Below, in pieces: positions 1 through 5,481 of a stretch of 8,524 bases of DNA. The notes under the pieces are model-generated. The model was not told where the DNA came from. It made no database searches and saw only the letters and a list, made by a program, of their open reading frames with translations. The stretch covers positions 1 through 8,524 of the forward strand of contig CAMWQS010000067.1 in assembly GCA_947176485.1 (NCBI GenBank). Reading direction: 5' to 3'. Position 1 is the first letter of the stretch; each line of letters starts with the position of its first letter. Position numbers and translations under genes: made by a program. This DNA comes from an uncultured Clostridia bacterium. Its GTDB lineage: Bacteria > Bacillota > Clostridia > Christensenellales > Borkfalkiaceae.

Positions 1-84
1 ACCGTATTTGATAGGTTTTTATTAAAATTCTCTTTTAGTTTCACTGTCGAAAAGCTTTAAAATTATATCCATACAGGTTTTTGC
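1..84. other. Non-coding stretch downstream of gpsA
   Basis: This AT-rich segment follows the gpsA stop codon. I see no coding region and no hairpin with a T-tract, so the leftward operon is not visibly terminated here and may continue beyond the window. A 16-codon minus-strand ORF fits inside, but it has no Shine-Dalgarno and no coding signature. The only other marks are an isolated TATAAT on the minus strand (62-67) without a matching -35, and a chance-level TGTCGAA at 45-51. Confidence 0.5.
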
Positions 85-1011
85 TCAGTCGCCGCCGTCA
101 AAAGGGTGAGTAAGGAAGCATCCCTCGTACACGGCTTGGGTTATGGGAAGCTCTATGCCGTACTTGTCGCCAAGCTCCTTCATCGCCTTTGCCGTCATAA
201 CGCCTTCTGCAAGTTTTTCGAACTTTGCGCCGTGCGCCATCATTTCACCATAGCGGCGGTTGTGGGAATACTCGGAAAACAGCGTCGTCTCGTAGTCGCC
301 CAAATGCGCAAGTCCGTAAGCGGAATTGAACTCGCCGCCCATTGCTTTGATAAGCTTGCCTACTTCGTAGGCACCCCTTGCCATTAAAGGACCTTTTAAG
401 CTTACGTAGCCACTGCCGTCCAAAACTCCCGCGGCTATACCCAAAACGTTTTTCGCCGCCGCGCCGATTTCCGAGCCGATAATATCGTTGCCGTAGTAAA
501 AGCGGATCAAATTCGATTTGAAGCTATCGGCAATATACTTTTTCAGTTCGTCGTTGTACGAGTCGATTATCATACAGTTGGGTATGCCCTGCGTAAACGC
601 TTGAATGTGCCCGGGACCTACCCAAACGGCGATTTTGTCTTTATCAATGCCGCTTTCTATTAGCACTTCGGAAAGGCGCTTGCCTGTCGTTTCCTCGATG
701 CCTTTCATACACAGAACGAAGATTTTGTCCTTTACGGGGAAGCGCGTAACCTTTTGCATAAACCCGCGCAAGCCTTGCGACGAAATAGAGATAATGATTA
801 TATCGCTTGAAGTTACGGCTTCTTCCAAATCGCAAGTAAGCTTAATCGACTTGTCCAAAGTTACGTATTCGTTTTTGCCCGTAGTCTTTAAAACTTCGTA
901 AGAATAGTCCCCCTCGGGGCCCCAGCTTATTACCTGATTTTTAAGAACCGTAGCTTGATACCAAGCAATAAATGAACCCCAGCGGCCGCAGCCGAGAACG
1001 GATATTTTCAT
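85..1011 (-). CDS. gpsA: NAD(P)H-dependent glycerol-3-phosphate dehydrogenase (divergent, short form)
   Basis: The enzyme reduces dihydroxyacetone phosphate to sn-glycerol 3-phosphate in the cytoplasm, the entry step of phospholipid synthesis. The 308-residue product begins with a Rossmann nucleotide loop (GCGRWG, residues 7-12), followed by the MKGIE segment (102-106) and the C-terminal catalytic domain. That domain holds the family lysine K187 in GAAAKN, the ARGAYE segment (211-216), LAHLGD (235-240) and HNRRYG (250-255), which matches the usual S-x-NRR-x-G. It is shorter than the usual length of about 330 residues, and the common GPS-F/H-A-x-E segment reads GPGHIQAF (132-139), so it belongs to a divergent branch. 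The ATG lies six bases after a GGGGG run that can pair with the anti-Shine-Dalgarno through one G-U. That run is the end of a repeat element shared with the dnaX-ybaB spacer. It is the last visible gene of the operon, 36 nt after recR. A distant paralogue with another substrate is the alternative. Confidence 0.88.
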   Translation of the reverse strand: MKISVLGCGRWGSFIAWYQATVLKNQVISWGPEGDYSYEVLKTTGKNEYVTLDKSIKLTCDLEEAVTSSDIIIISISSQGLRGFMQKVTRFPVKDKIFVLCMKGIEETTGKRLSEVLIESGIDKDKIAVWVGPGHIQAFTQGIPNCMIIDSYNDELKKYIADSFKSNLIRFYYGNDIIGSEIGAAAKNVLGIAAGVLDGSGYVSLKGPLMARGAYEVGKLIKAMGGEFNSAYGLAHLGDYETTLFSEYSHNRRYGEMMAHGAKFEKLAEGVMTAKAMKELGDKYGIELPITQAVYEGCFLTHPFDGGD

Positions 1012-1017
1012 GAAAGA

Positions 1018-1041
1018 CCCCCATATATGTTGAAGTTTCGC
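1018..1041 (-). repeat. Intergenic 24-bp repeat, copy 1 (recR-gpsA spacer)
   Basis: Read on the plus strand this is CCCCCA followed by TATATGTTGAAGTTTCG. It matches the copy at 2042-2066 except for one extra A and one A/G substitution. In the mRNA sense it can fold as CUUCA, loop ACAUAUA, UGGGG, with G-U wobbles. Its terminal GGGGG sits where the gpsA Shine-Dalgarno should be. The repeat is seen directly; the RNA hairpin is my inference. Confidence 0.7.
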
Positions 1042-1047
1042 ACATCT

Positions 1048-1638
1048 TTATATGCTTTTGCGCTCTGATAATGCGCGGGATAAGGTTACTTCGTCGGTGT
1101 ATTCAAGCTCGCCGCCGACGGGTATACCGTGAGCAAGTCGGGTTACGTTTACGCCCAAAGGCTTTAAAAGCTTTGCGATATACATTGCAGTTGCTTCGCC
1201 CTCGACGTCGGGGTTGGTTGCCATTATGACCTCTTGCACCGTGCCGTCAATGCGGGCGAGCAGCTCCTTTATACGGATATCGTTGGGGCCCACTCCGTCC
1301 ATCGGGCTTATAACGCCGTGAAGAACGTGATACACGCCCTTAAACTCGTGCAGCTTTTCCATGGCAATGACGTCCTTCGGCTCTTTAACTACGCAAATCG
1401 TAGTGCCTTGGCGGCGCTTGCAGATTTCGCATACGTCCTCTTCCGTGAAGTTGCCGCACACCTTGCAATAGCGCACCTTTTGCTTACAGCAAACTATGCT
1501 TTCGGCAAACTCCTTCGCCTCTGCCTCCGTCATACCTATAACCTTGTAGGCGTAGCGTTGGGCGGTCTTTTTGCCCACGCCGGGAAGCTTTGAAAACTGA
1601 TTTATTAATCTGCCTATCGGCTCGATAAAAACGTCCAT
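1048..1638 (-). CDS. recR: Recombination mediator protein RecR
   Basis: RecR acts with RecO (and RecF) to load RecA on SSB-coated single-stranded DNA during gap repair. The 196-residue length is typical of the family. In order, I see the N-terminal helix-hairpin-helix (LPGVGKKTAQRYA, residues 18-30), a four-cysteine zinc site (C58, C61, C70, C73), and a Toprim domain (about 79-172) with the acidic E86 in VVKEPKD and D144 in ATNPDVEGEAT. The C-terminal Walker-B-like segment GGELEYTDEVTLSRAL (175-190) is characteristic. No key residue is missing. The start codon follows the ybaB stop with no gap (TAAATG), and an AAAGG motif inside the ybaB end may serve as ribosome-binding site, so translation is probably coupled. 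The dnaX-ybaB-recR order is widely conserved in bacteria. Confidence 0.97.
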   Translation of the reverse strand: MDVFIEPIGRLINQFSKLPGVGKKTAQRYAYKVIGMTEAEAKEFAESIVCCKQKVRYCKVCGNFTEEDVCEICKRRQGTTICVVKEPKDVIAMEKLHEFKGVYHVLHGVISPMDGVGPNDIRIKELLARIDGTVQEVIMATNPDVEGEATAMYIAKLLKPLGVNVTRLAHGIPVGGELEYTDEVTLSRALSERKSI

Positions 1639-2007
1639 TTAGAATAATCCTTTGCCGGCGTTACCGTAGGGTCCCATCTTCTCGTTATAAACTTCGTCGG
1701 CTTTTTTGTAGCCGTCGTTGATTGCCGCCATAATTAAATCTTCAAGCATTTCGACGTCGTCCTCGTCCGTAATGTCTACGAGCGAAGAAAGCTTGCTGCC
1801 GAATTCTATTCCGTTGATAATCTTTTTTGCGTTCATGTAGACTACGACGGTTTCGTCGCCTTCCTCGCCGCCGCCCGAAAGCCCGACCACCTCGTAATCT
1901 TCAAGCTCGGCGTCTACCTTTTGCATTTGCTCTTGCATTTTCTGGGCTTCCCTAATCATATTCTGCATATTGCCCATTCCGCCCATACCGCCTTTAAATC
2001 CTGCCAT
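1639..2007 (-). CDS. ybaB: YbaB/EbfC family nucleoid-associated protein
   Basis: This is a small DNA-binding protein of the YbaB/EbfC family (yaaK in Bacillus). These dimers bind DNA and are encoded next to recR in most bacteria; the exact cellular role is not settled. The 122-residue product has the usual Gly/Met-rich start (GGMGGMGNMQNM), an N-terminal helix (about 13-38) rich in Gln, Lys and Met, a central beta region (GDETVVVYMNAKK), and the conserved DVEMLEDLIMAAINDGYKKADEV-like helix (about 84-106, here split by me for length: DVEMLEDLIMAAIND, then GYKKADEV). It ends in GKGLF, like the family's GLF tail. It is slightly longer than average because of an acidic EEGDE segment near residue 48. 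The ATG is preceded by a textbook AAGGAG (2015-2020) seven bases away. The gene lies 64 nt after dnaX and abuts recR. Confidence 0.95.
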   Translation of the reverse strand: MAGFKGGMGGMGNMQNMIREAQKMQEQMQKVDAELEDYEVVGLSGGGEEGDETVVVYMNAKKIINGIEFGSKLSSLVDITDEDDVEMLEDLIMAAINDGYKKADEVYNEKMGPYGNAGKGLF

Positions 2008-2014
2008 AAATACA

Positions 2015-2020
2015 CTCCTT
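2015..2020 (-). promoter_or_regulatory. Ribosome-binding site of ybaB
   Basis: The minus strand reads AAGGAG here, seven bases before the ybaB ATG. It is the clearest Shine-Dalgarno in the operon and fixes the ybaB start. The gene therefore has its own initiation signal and need not depend on coupling to dnaX. Confidence 0.8.
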
Positions 2021-2041
2021 AAAAGAATTTTTTTGCAATTG

Positions 2042-2066
2042 CCCCCAATATATGTTGGAGTTTCGA
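2042..2066 (-). repeat. Intergenic 24-bp repeat, copy 2 (dnaX-ybaB spacer)
   Basis: Read on the plus strand this is CCCCCAA followed by TATATGTTGGAGTTTCG, nearly identical to copy 1 at 1018-1041. In the mRNA sense it forms a compact hairpin: CUCCAA, loop CAUAUA, UUGGGG (six pairs, one G-U). Here the G-run is about 35 bases before the ybaB start, and ybaB has a separate Shine-Dalgarno, so this copy is not needed for initiation. It begins a few bases after the dnaX stop. Confidence 0.7.
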
Positions 2067-2071
2067 CTGTT

Positions 2072-3754
2072 TTACTTGATTTCTATATCTGTTCCGTCAA
2101 AGTTGTTTTTAAGCTCTTTAAGCGCTTTTTCGTAGCCGCTTTCACCCTTCTGCTTGAAACGAACCTCAAATTCGGAAACCCCGAATTCAAGAAGAACTTC
2201 GGAGATAAATTTGTAATTGTCCGCCCTGTTCAGCGATTTTAAAACCGCCTCGCTCTCGGTCAGAAGAATCAGTTTGTCGCCCTCGAAGTCGTGGTCCAAA
2301 TCCATACACAGTGTGAAAAGCACGGCGTTTTTGCGCGTGGTGCGAAGTGCCCTGATAAATTGGGCAAACACCTTGCCTTTATCAGCACTGCCGAAGCCGG
2401 GCGCCCCCTTTACGGGCACGCTATCGAAAATCTGCGGCTGGACTGCGCTTTCTTCCTTTTGAACGGGTGTTTCGGATTTTGCGAAGGGGTCGTAGTCGTC
2501 CTCTTTTAAAATAATCTTTTTCGCGGGTTGAACGGGTTCTTTTTTGACCTCGGCAACGGGTTTAGACGGCAAAACGGGTTTAGGAGCCGCGGTTTTAACC
2601 GTTATACCCTCGGAAATTTTGCGTTCAAGTGCGTTTATTTTGCCGATTATCGCGTCGATATCGTAATCGTTTTGCGGTATTGCAGCTTTTAAAACTGCCG
2701 TTTCCAAAGTAATTCTGCCGCTTAAGGAATAGCGCATATCCGTTTCTGCTTTGGAAAGAATTTCGGTTACGCGTAAAAGCTTGTGCCCGTCTGCGTTTTG
2801 CGCCGTTTCCTCTATTATTTTATAAGTTTCATCGGGCAAATTGACAATTTCGCGTGCGGTTTTACAAACTTTTACTATCGTGCAGTCGTTCAAAAACGAA
2901 AGCATATCCTTTATAAGCACACCGACGCCCTTGCCCGTAGCAAGAATTTCCTCTACCGCAGAAAGTGCCGCGGAAGCGTCTTCGTTTAAGATACACCCGC
3001 ATATATGTGCCACTTTCGCCCATTCCGCACTGCCTAAAACGGCGTTTACGTCGTCGTAAGTAAGCTTGCCTTGAGAGTACGATGCGCACATATCGGCGAT
3101 GGAAAGACTGTCGCGTGCGCTGCCTGCACCTGCGCGGGCTATTGCCGAAACGGCGGCGTCCTCATACTCTTTACCCGTCTTGTCGAATACAGATTTAATA
3201 AGCTGCTCCAAGTCGTGCTGGGGGATAAGCTTAAAGTCAAAACGCATACAGCGTGAAAGTATGGTTGCAGGAATTTTCTGCGGCTCGGTCGTGGCAAGAA
3301 TGAACACGGCGTGGCGCGGAGGTTCTTCCAAGGTTTTTAAAACCGCGTTGAACGCCGACTGGGTGAGCATATGCACCTCGTCGATGATATATACCTTGTA
3401 TTTTCCCGCAACGGGAGGGTACTGCACCTTTTCCCTTAAATCACGCATTTCGTCAACGCCGTTGTTGGACGCCGCGTCGATTTCCGAAACGTCGAGGTTG
3501 GAGCCGTCGGCCAACGCACGGCACGTGGCACACTTGCCGCAAGGGGAAGAATTGACGGGGTGTTCACAATTTATTGCCCGCGCAAAGATTTTTGCAAGGG
3601 TGGTTTTGCCCGTTCCGCGTGGGCCGCAAAAAAGGTAGGCGTGCCCGACTTTATCGCTTTCTATCTGGTTTTTGAGTATGCGGACGATATGCTCTTGACG
3701 AACTACTTCATCGAAGTTCGTAGGACGGAAAGTCCTGTAAAACGCAAGATACAT
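2072..3754 (-). CDS. dnaX: DNA polymerase III subunit gamma/tau (clamp-loader ATPase)
   Basis: DnaX is the AAA+ ATPase of the clamp loader, which opens the beta clamp and places it on primed DNA; the long tau form also ties the loader to the polymerase and helicase. The 560-residue product opens with MYLAFYRTFRPTNFDEVV, the expected N-terminus. It then shows Walker A GPRGTGKT (44-51), a zinc module (C63, C72, C75, C78), Walker B VYIIDE (121-126), sensor 1 (ATTEPQK, 154-160), the SRC arginine-finger motif (167-169) and sensor 2 GSARD (211-215). Domain III follows to about 370, then a Pro/Lys-rich linker and a folded C-terminal region of tau type. I place the start at the ATG of 3752-3754, not the in-frame TTG at 3761-3763: the AGGAGG lies one base from the TTG but ten from the ATG, and family starts align with MYL. 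No correctly phased -1 slippery heptamer was found. Confidence 0.96.
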   Translation of the reverse strand: MYLAFYRTFRPTNFDEVVRQEHIVRILKNQIESDKVGHAYLFCGPRGTGKTTLAKIFARAINCEHPVNSSPCGKCATCRALADGSNLDVSEIDAASNNGVDEMRDLREKVQYPPVAGKYKVYIIDEVHMLTQSAFNAVLKTLEEPPRHAVFILATTEPQKIPATILSRCMRFDFKLIPQHDLEQLIKSVFDKTGKEYEDAAVSAIARAGAGSARDSLSIADMCASYSQGKLTYDDVNAVLGSAEWAKVAHICGCILNEDASAALSAVEEILATGKGVGVLIKDMLSFLNDCTIVKVCKTAREIVNLPDETYKIIEETAQNADGHKLLRVTEILSKAETDMRYSLSGRITLETAVLKAAIPQNDYDIDAIIGKINALERKISEGITVKTAAPKPVLPSKPVAEVKKEPVQPAKKIILKEDDYDPFAKSETPVQKEESAVQPQIFDSVPVKGAPGFGSADKGKVFAQFIRALRTTRKNAVLFTLCMDLDHDFEGDKLILLTESEAVLKSLNRADNYKFISEVLLEFGVSEFEVRFKQKGESGYEKALKELKNNFDGTDIEIK

Positions 3755-3759
3755 GGGGG

Positions 3760-4314
3760 TCAATCCTCCTTTCGGTATAATTTTTCAAGTTTGGTTTTGG
3801 CACGCGCCAAGGCGTTTGAAACGCTTTTTTGCGGCTTGCCGAGTGCGGCTGAAATTTCCGCAACCGACATACCGTCAAGGTGCATTACGATAGCTTTGAA
3901 TTCCGTTGACGATAAGATTTTGGATATCTTTTGCAAAAACTCGCGCCTGTTTTCCCTTCTTATAACTTCGTCCTCGGGGCTGACGGGCGAAATTTCTTCA
4001 CCTATTTCGACGATGGGAACGAAGTCGTTCAAGGCGGCGTTCTTTGCGCCGAGGCTCTTCTTTATAGCGTCGAGAACGGCGTTTCTTATACACGCGTAGG
4101 CGTAAGAAGAAAAGTTTGCACCGCCCTCCTCAAAGCCGTTTATGGCGGAGTACAAGCCCACCATTCCCTCTTGCACCAAGTCCTCGTTTTCGCCGCCGTG
4201 CAAAAAGAACCTTGCGGCAATGGCGTGGACCAAGTTAGAGTATTTATTTAAAATTTCCTCTTGCGCGTGCTTGTCGCCGCGGCGGGATTTTAAAATGAGT
4301 TCTTCGTCAGTCAT
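3760..4314 (-). CDS. sigH: RNA polymerase sigma factor, SigH (Spo0H)-like
   Basis: This is an alternative sigma-70 family factor that directs core RNA polymerase to a dedicated promoter class. In Bacillus, SigH serves the transition to stationary phase and early sporulation. The 184 residues contain region 2 (about 8-88), with ARFFLHGGENEDLVQEGMVG at 34-53 followed by LYSAING, closely resembling the same stretch in Bacillus SigH. Region 4 (about 117-180) includes a helix-turn-helix (MSVAEISAALGKPQKSVSNA, 149-168) matching the SigH pattern of x-Y-x-EIS-x-x-L...SIDNALxR. It is about 30 residues shorter than Bacillus SigH, mostly at the N-terminus and inter-domain linker. Its position right after rlmB also supports SigH; in Bacillus yacP (rae1) lies between them and is absent here. 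The ATG overlaps the rlmB stop (ATGA) with only AGAAGAAG upstream, so translation is probably coupled. A different SigH-family role is possible. Confidence 0.78.
   Translation of the reverse strand: MTDEELILKSRRGDKHAQEEILNKYSNLVHAIAARFFLHGGENEDLVQEGMVGLYSAINGFEEGGANFSSYAYACIRNAVLDAIKKSLGAKNAALNDFVPIVEIGEEISPVSPEDEVIRRENRREFLQKISKILSSTEFKAIVMHLDGMSVAEISAALGKPQKSVSNALARAKTKLEKLYRKED
3765..3770 (-). promoter_or_regulatory. Ribosome-binding site of dnaX
   Basis: The minus strand reads AGGAGG here, inside the last codons of the sigH-like gene. It is one base before a TTG but ten bases before the ATG at 3752-3754, so it supports the ATG as the dnaX start. The stop codon of the sigma gene and the dnaX start are separated only by five C residues (mRNA sense), which favours translational coupling. 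Confidence 0.7.
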
Positions 4315-5021
4315 CTTCTTCTAATTACTTCGTAAACGGCGATACCCAGCGCAACTGAGGCGTTGAGGGAGTTTACCTTGCCGTGCAACGGTAAGGATAG
4401 GCAGAAATCACACTTTTCACGCGTGAGGCGTTTCACCCCGCTATCCTCGCCGCCGATAACCAAGGCAACGTTACCGGATAGGTCGGCTTTGTAAATATCG
4501 TCGCCGTCGGCTTCTAAGGCGTACAGCCAGTAGCCAACCTTTTTCAGCTCTTCAACCGCGTAGTTTAAAGAATTTACTTTGGCAACGCGCATATGCTCTG
4601 CCGCGCCCGCAGAGATGCGGATAACGGCTTCGGTAACGCTTGCCGACTTATTGGCGGGGATAATTACGCCGTCGGCACCCGCGCACTCGGCAACCCTTAT
4701 AATGGAACCGAGATTATGCACGTCCTCTATGCCGTCGCATAAAACGACAAGCCCGCCGTTTTCCTTTTTGGCGGAAATAATTTCTTCCAAAGTGGAATAT
4801 TCGTAGTCGGTGGAAAAAGCGATAACGCCTTGATGCCTACCTTCAACGCTCTCCTTGTCGAGGACCTTTTTGTCCACGAACTGAACGCGTACGTTAGCCT
4901 TGCGCGCCTCGGCAAAGATTTTGTTGAGACTCCCTTGCGGGTTCTTTTCCAAAAGAATTTTATCTATATTTTTGTCTGTTTTAAGTAATTCTAAAACAGG
5001 GTTTCTACCTTCAGTTTTCAT
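4311..5021 (-). CDS. rlmB: 23S rRNA (guanosine-2'-O-)-methyltransferase RlmB, SpoU/TrmH family
   Basis: The protein is predicted to add a 2'-O-methyl group from S-adenosylmethionine to a guanosine of 23S rRNA (G2251 in E. coli numbering). The 236 residues comprise an N-terminal substrate-binding domain (about 1-75; start EGRNPVLELL, then EGRHQGVIAF at 60-69) and a C-terminal SPOUT knot domain. SPOUT motif 1 is DGIEDVHNLGSIIR (96-109) with N103 and R109, motif 2 is LVIGGEDSG (187-195), and motif 3 is LPLHGKVNSLNASVALGIAV (210-229). The usual D-P-x-N of motif 1 reads D-V-H-N here, a small deviation. It starts four bases after the mrnC stop with a weak GAGTG upstream, and its TGA overlaps the sigma-factor ATG. 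The mrnC-rlmB order matches Bacillus (yazC-yacO). A tRNA target within the same superfamily is a less likely alternative. Confidence 0.93.
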   Translation of the reverse strand: MKTEGRNPVLELLKTDKNIDKILLEKNPQGSLNKIFAEARKANVRVQFVDKKVLDKESVEGRHQGVIAFSTDYEYSTLEEIISAKKENGGLVVLCDGIEDVHNLGSIIRVAECAGADGVIIPANKSASVTEAVIRISAGAAEHMRVAKVNSLNYAVEELKKVGYWLYALEADGDDIYKADLSGNVALVIGGEDSGVKRLTREKCDFCLSLPLHGKVNSLNASVALGIAVYEVIRRR

Positions 5022-5025
5022 CTAT

Positions 5026-5412
5026 TTATACACTCAATAATTCTTCAATTCTTGCGTAATTGCCCGTTAGATACAGATAACCTAAAAGCGCCTCAAAGCC
5101 CGTTGAGTTGTTGTATTCCGCAACGGTGGCGTTTTTTGAACGGGTGGGTTTTTTGGCGTTTCTGCCGCGCTTGAAAACGGCAAGCTCGTCCTCGGTTAAA
5201 AGGGGCAAAATCCTTTCCAAAAGTATATTTTGACCGTGCGCAGACACCTCCGAAGCTGAAAGCTTTTGCAAAGTGCCTGTGGAGAAGTCGTGTTCGGCAA
5301 CCAATTTTTCACGAACGTACAGAGTATAAACCGCGTCGCCGACGAATGCGAGGGTTACGGGGCTTATATTTTTTGTTTTTTCTTCGGAAAGAGTCGTAAA
5401 AATTTTAAACAT
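5026..5412 (-). CDS. mrnC: Mini-ribonuclease III
   Basis: Mini-III is a small, dimeric RNase III catalytic domain without the double-stranded RNA-binding domain. In Bacillus it matures 23S rRNA, with ribosomal protein L3 as helper. The 128 residues match that architecture. The first catalytic signature is LAFVGDAVYTLYVRE (21-35) with D26, the basic RGRNAKKPTRSKNA segment spans 82-95, and the second metal-binding signature is TGFEALLGYLYLTG (104-117) with E107. The start ATG lies nine bases after GGGAG; the nearer upstream ATG runs straight into a stop. It is the promoter-proximal gene of the leftward operon and is followed by rlmB, so two 23S rRNA maturation enzymes are translated next to each other. 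Confidence 0.95.
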   Translation of the reverse strand: MFKIFTTLSEEKTKNISPVTLAFVGDAVYTLYVREKLVAEHDFSTGTLQKLSASEVSAHGQNILLERILPLLTEDELAVFKRGRNAKKPTRSKNATVAEYNNSTGFEALLGYLYLTGNYARIEELLSV

Positions 5413-5433
5413 TAACCCATTCTCCCGTTAACG

Positions 5434-5462
5434 ATTTTAACACATAATCATAAAAATTGCAA
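5434..5462 (-). promoter_or_regulatory. Sigma-A-type promoter of the mrnC-gpsA operon
   Basis: On the minus strand a -35 TTGCAA (5457-5462; four of six consensus bases) is followed after exactly 17 bases by a -10 TAAAAT (5434-5439; five of six). The -10 is preceded by TG at the extended -10 position (TGTTAAAAT). The predicted start site lies near 5427, a short leader before mrnC. No other convincing promoter was found within the seven-gene train, so this one probably serves all of it. Assignment is by pattern only. Confidence 0.6.
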
Positions 5463-5466
5463 TAAT
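5437..5466 (+). promoter_or_regulatory. Candidate promoter of cwlD
   Basis: On the plus strand TTAACA (5437-5442, five of six) and AATAAT (5461-5466, five of six) are 18 bases apart. This would start transcription near 5473, only about nine bases before the cwlD GTG. It overlaps the leftward promoter base for base at both hexamers. A second -10-like TATGAT at 5471-5476 has no good -35. In Bacillus cwlD is read by sporulation sigma factors, so a non-sigma-A promoter may be the true one. Confidence 0.3.
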
Positions 5467-5481
5467 TCCGTATGATATAGC

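Noticed and set aside
45..51. TGTCGAA resembling a Spo0A box
   Set aside because: A seven-base match is expected about once by chance in a window this size, and no promoter or gene start lies next to it.
62..67. Minus-strand TATAAT as a promoter for a gene left of the window
   Set aside because: No -35 at 16-18 bases (the sequence there is the gpsA 3' end), no extended -10 in the right register, and no following gene is visible.
20..75. A 16-codon minus-strand ORF after gpsA
   Set aside because: Too short, without a ribosome-binding site or recognisable sequence.
2530..2550. A6 run in dnaX (plus-strand T6 at 2540-2545) as a programmed frameshift site making a gamma form
   Set aside because: The zero frame reads GTC AAA AAA GAA, so the heptamer in the required phase is C-AAA-AAA, not A-AAA-AAG. 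I see no clear stimulatory hairpin or upstream Shine-Dalgarno. Transcriptional slippage cannot be excluded but has no support.
3099..3638. Long plus-strand open frames opposite dnaX and the sigma gene (also 3560-4099)
   Set aside because: They are antisense to strongly conserved motifs of dnaX and the SigH-like gene, show no domain pattern of their own, and have no ribosome-binding site.
3761..3763. TTG as the dnaX start
   Set aside because: The AGGAGG ends one base before it, too close for initiation, and the extra residues MTP precede the conserved N-terminus that begins at the ATG.
5440..5475. A SigH-type promoter (CGGAATT and a GAT-containing -10) upstream of mrnC as an autoregulatory loop
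   Set aside because: Both elements miss consensus positions, and the overlapping sigma-A-type promoter with an extended -10 is a much better match.
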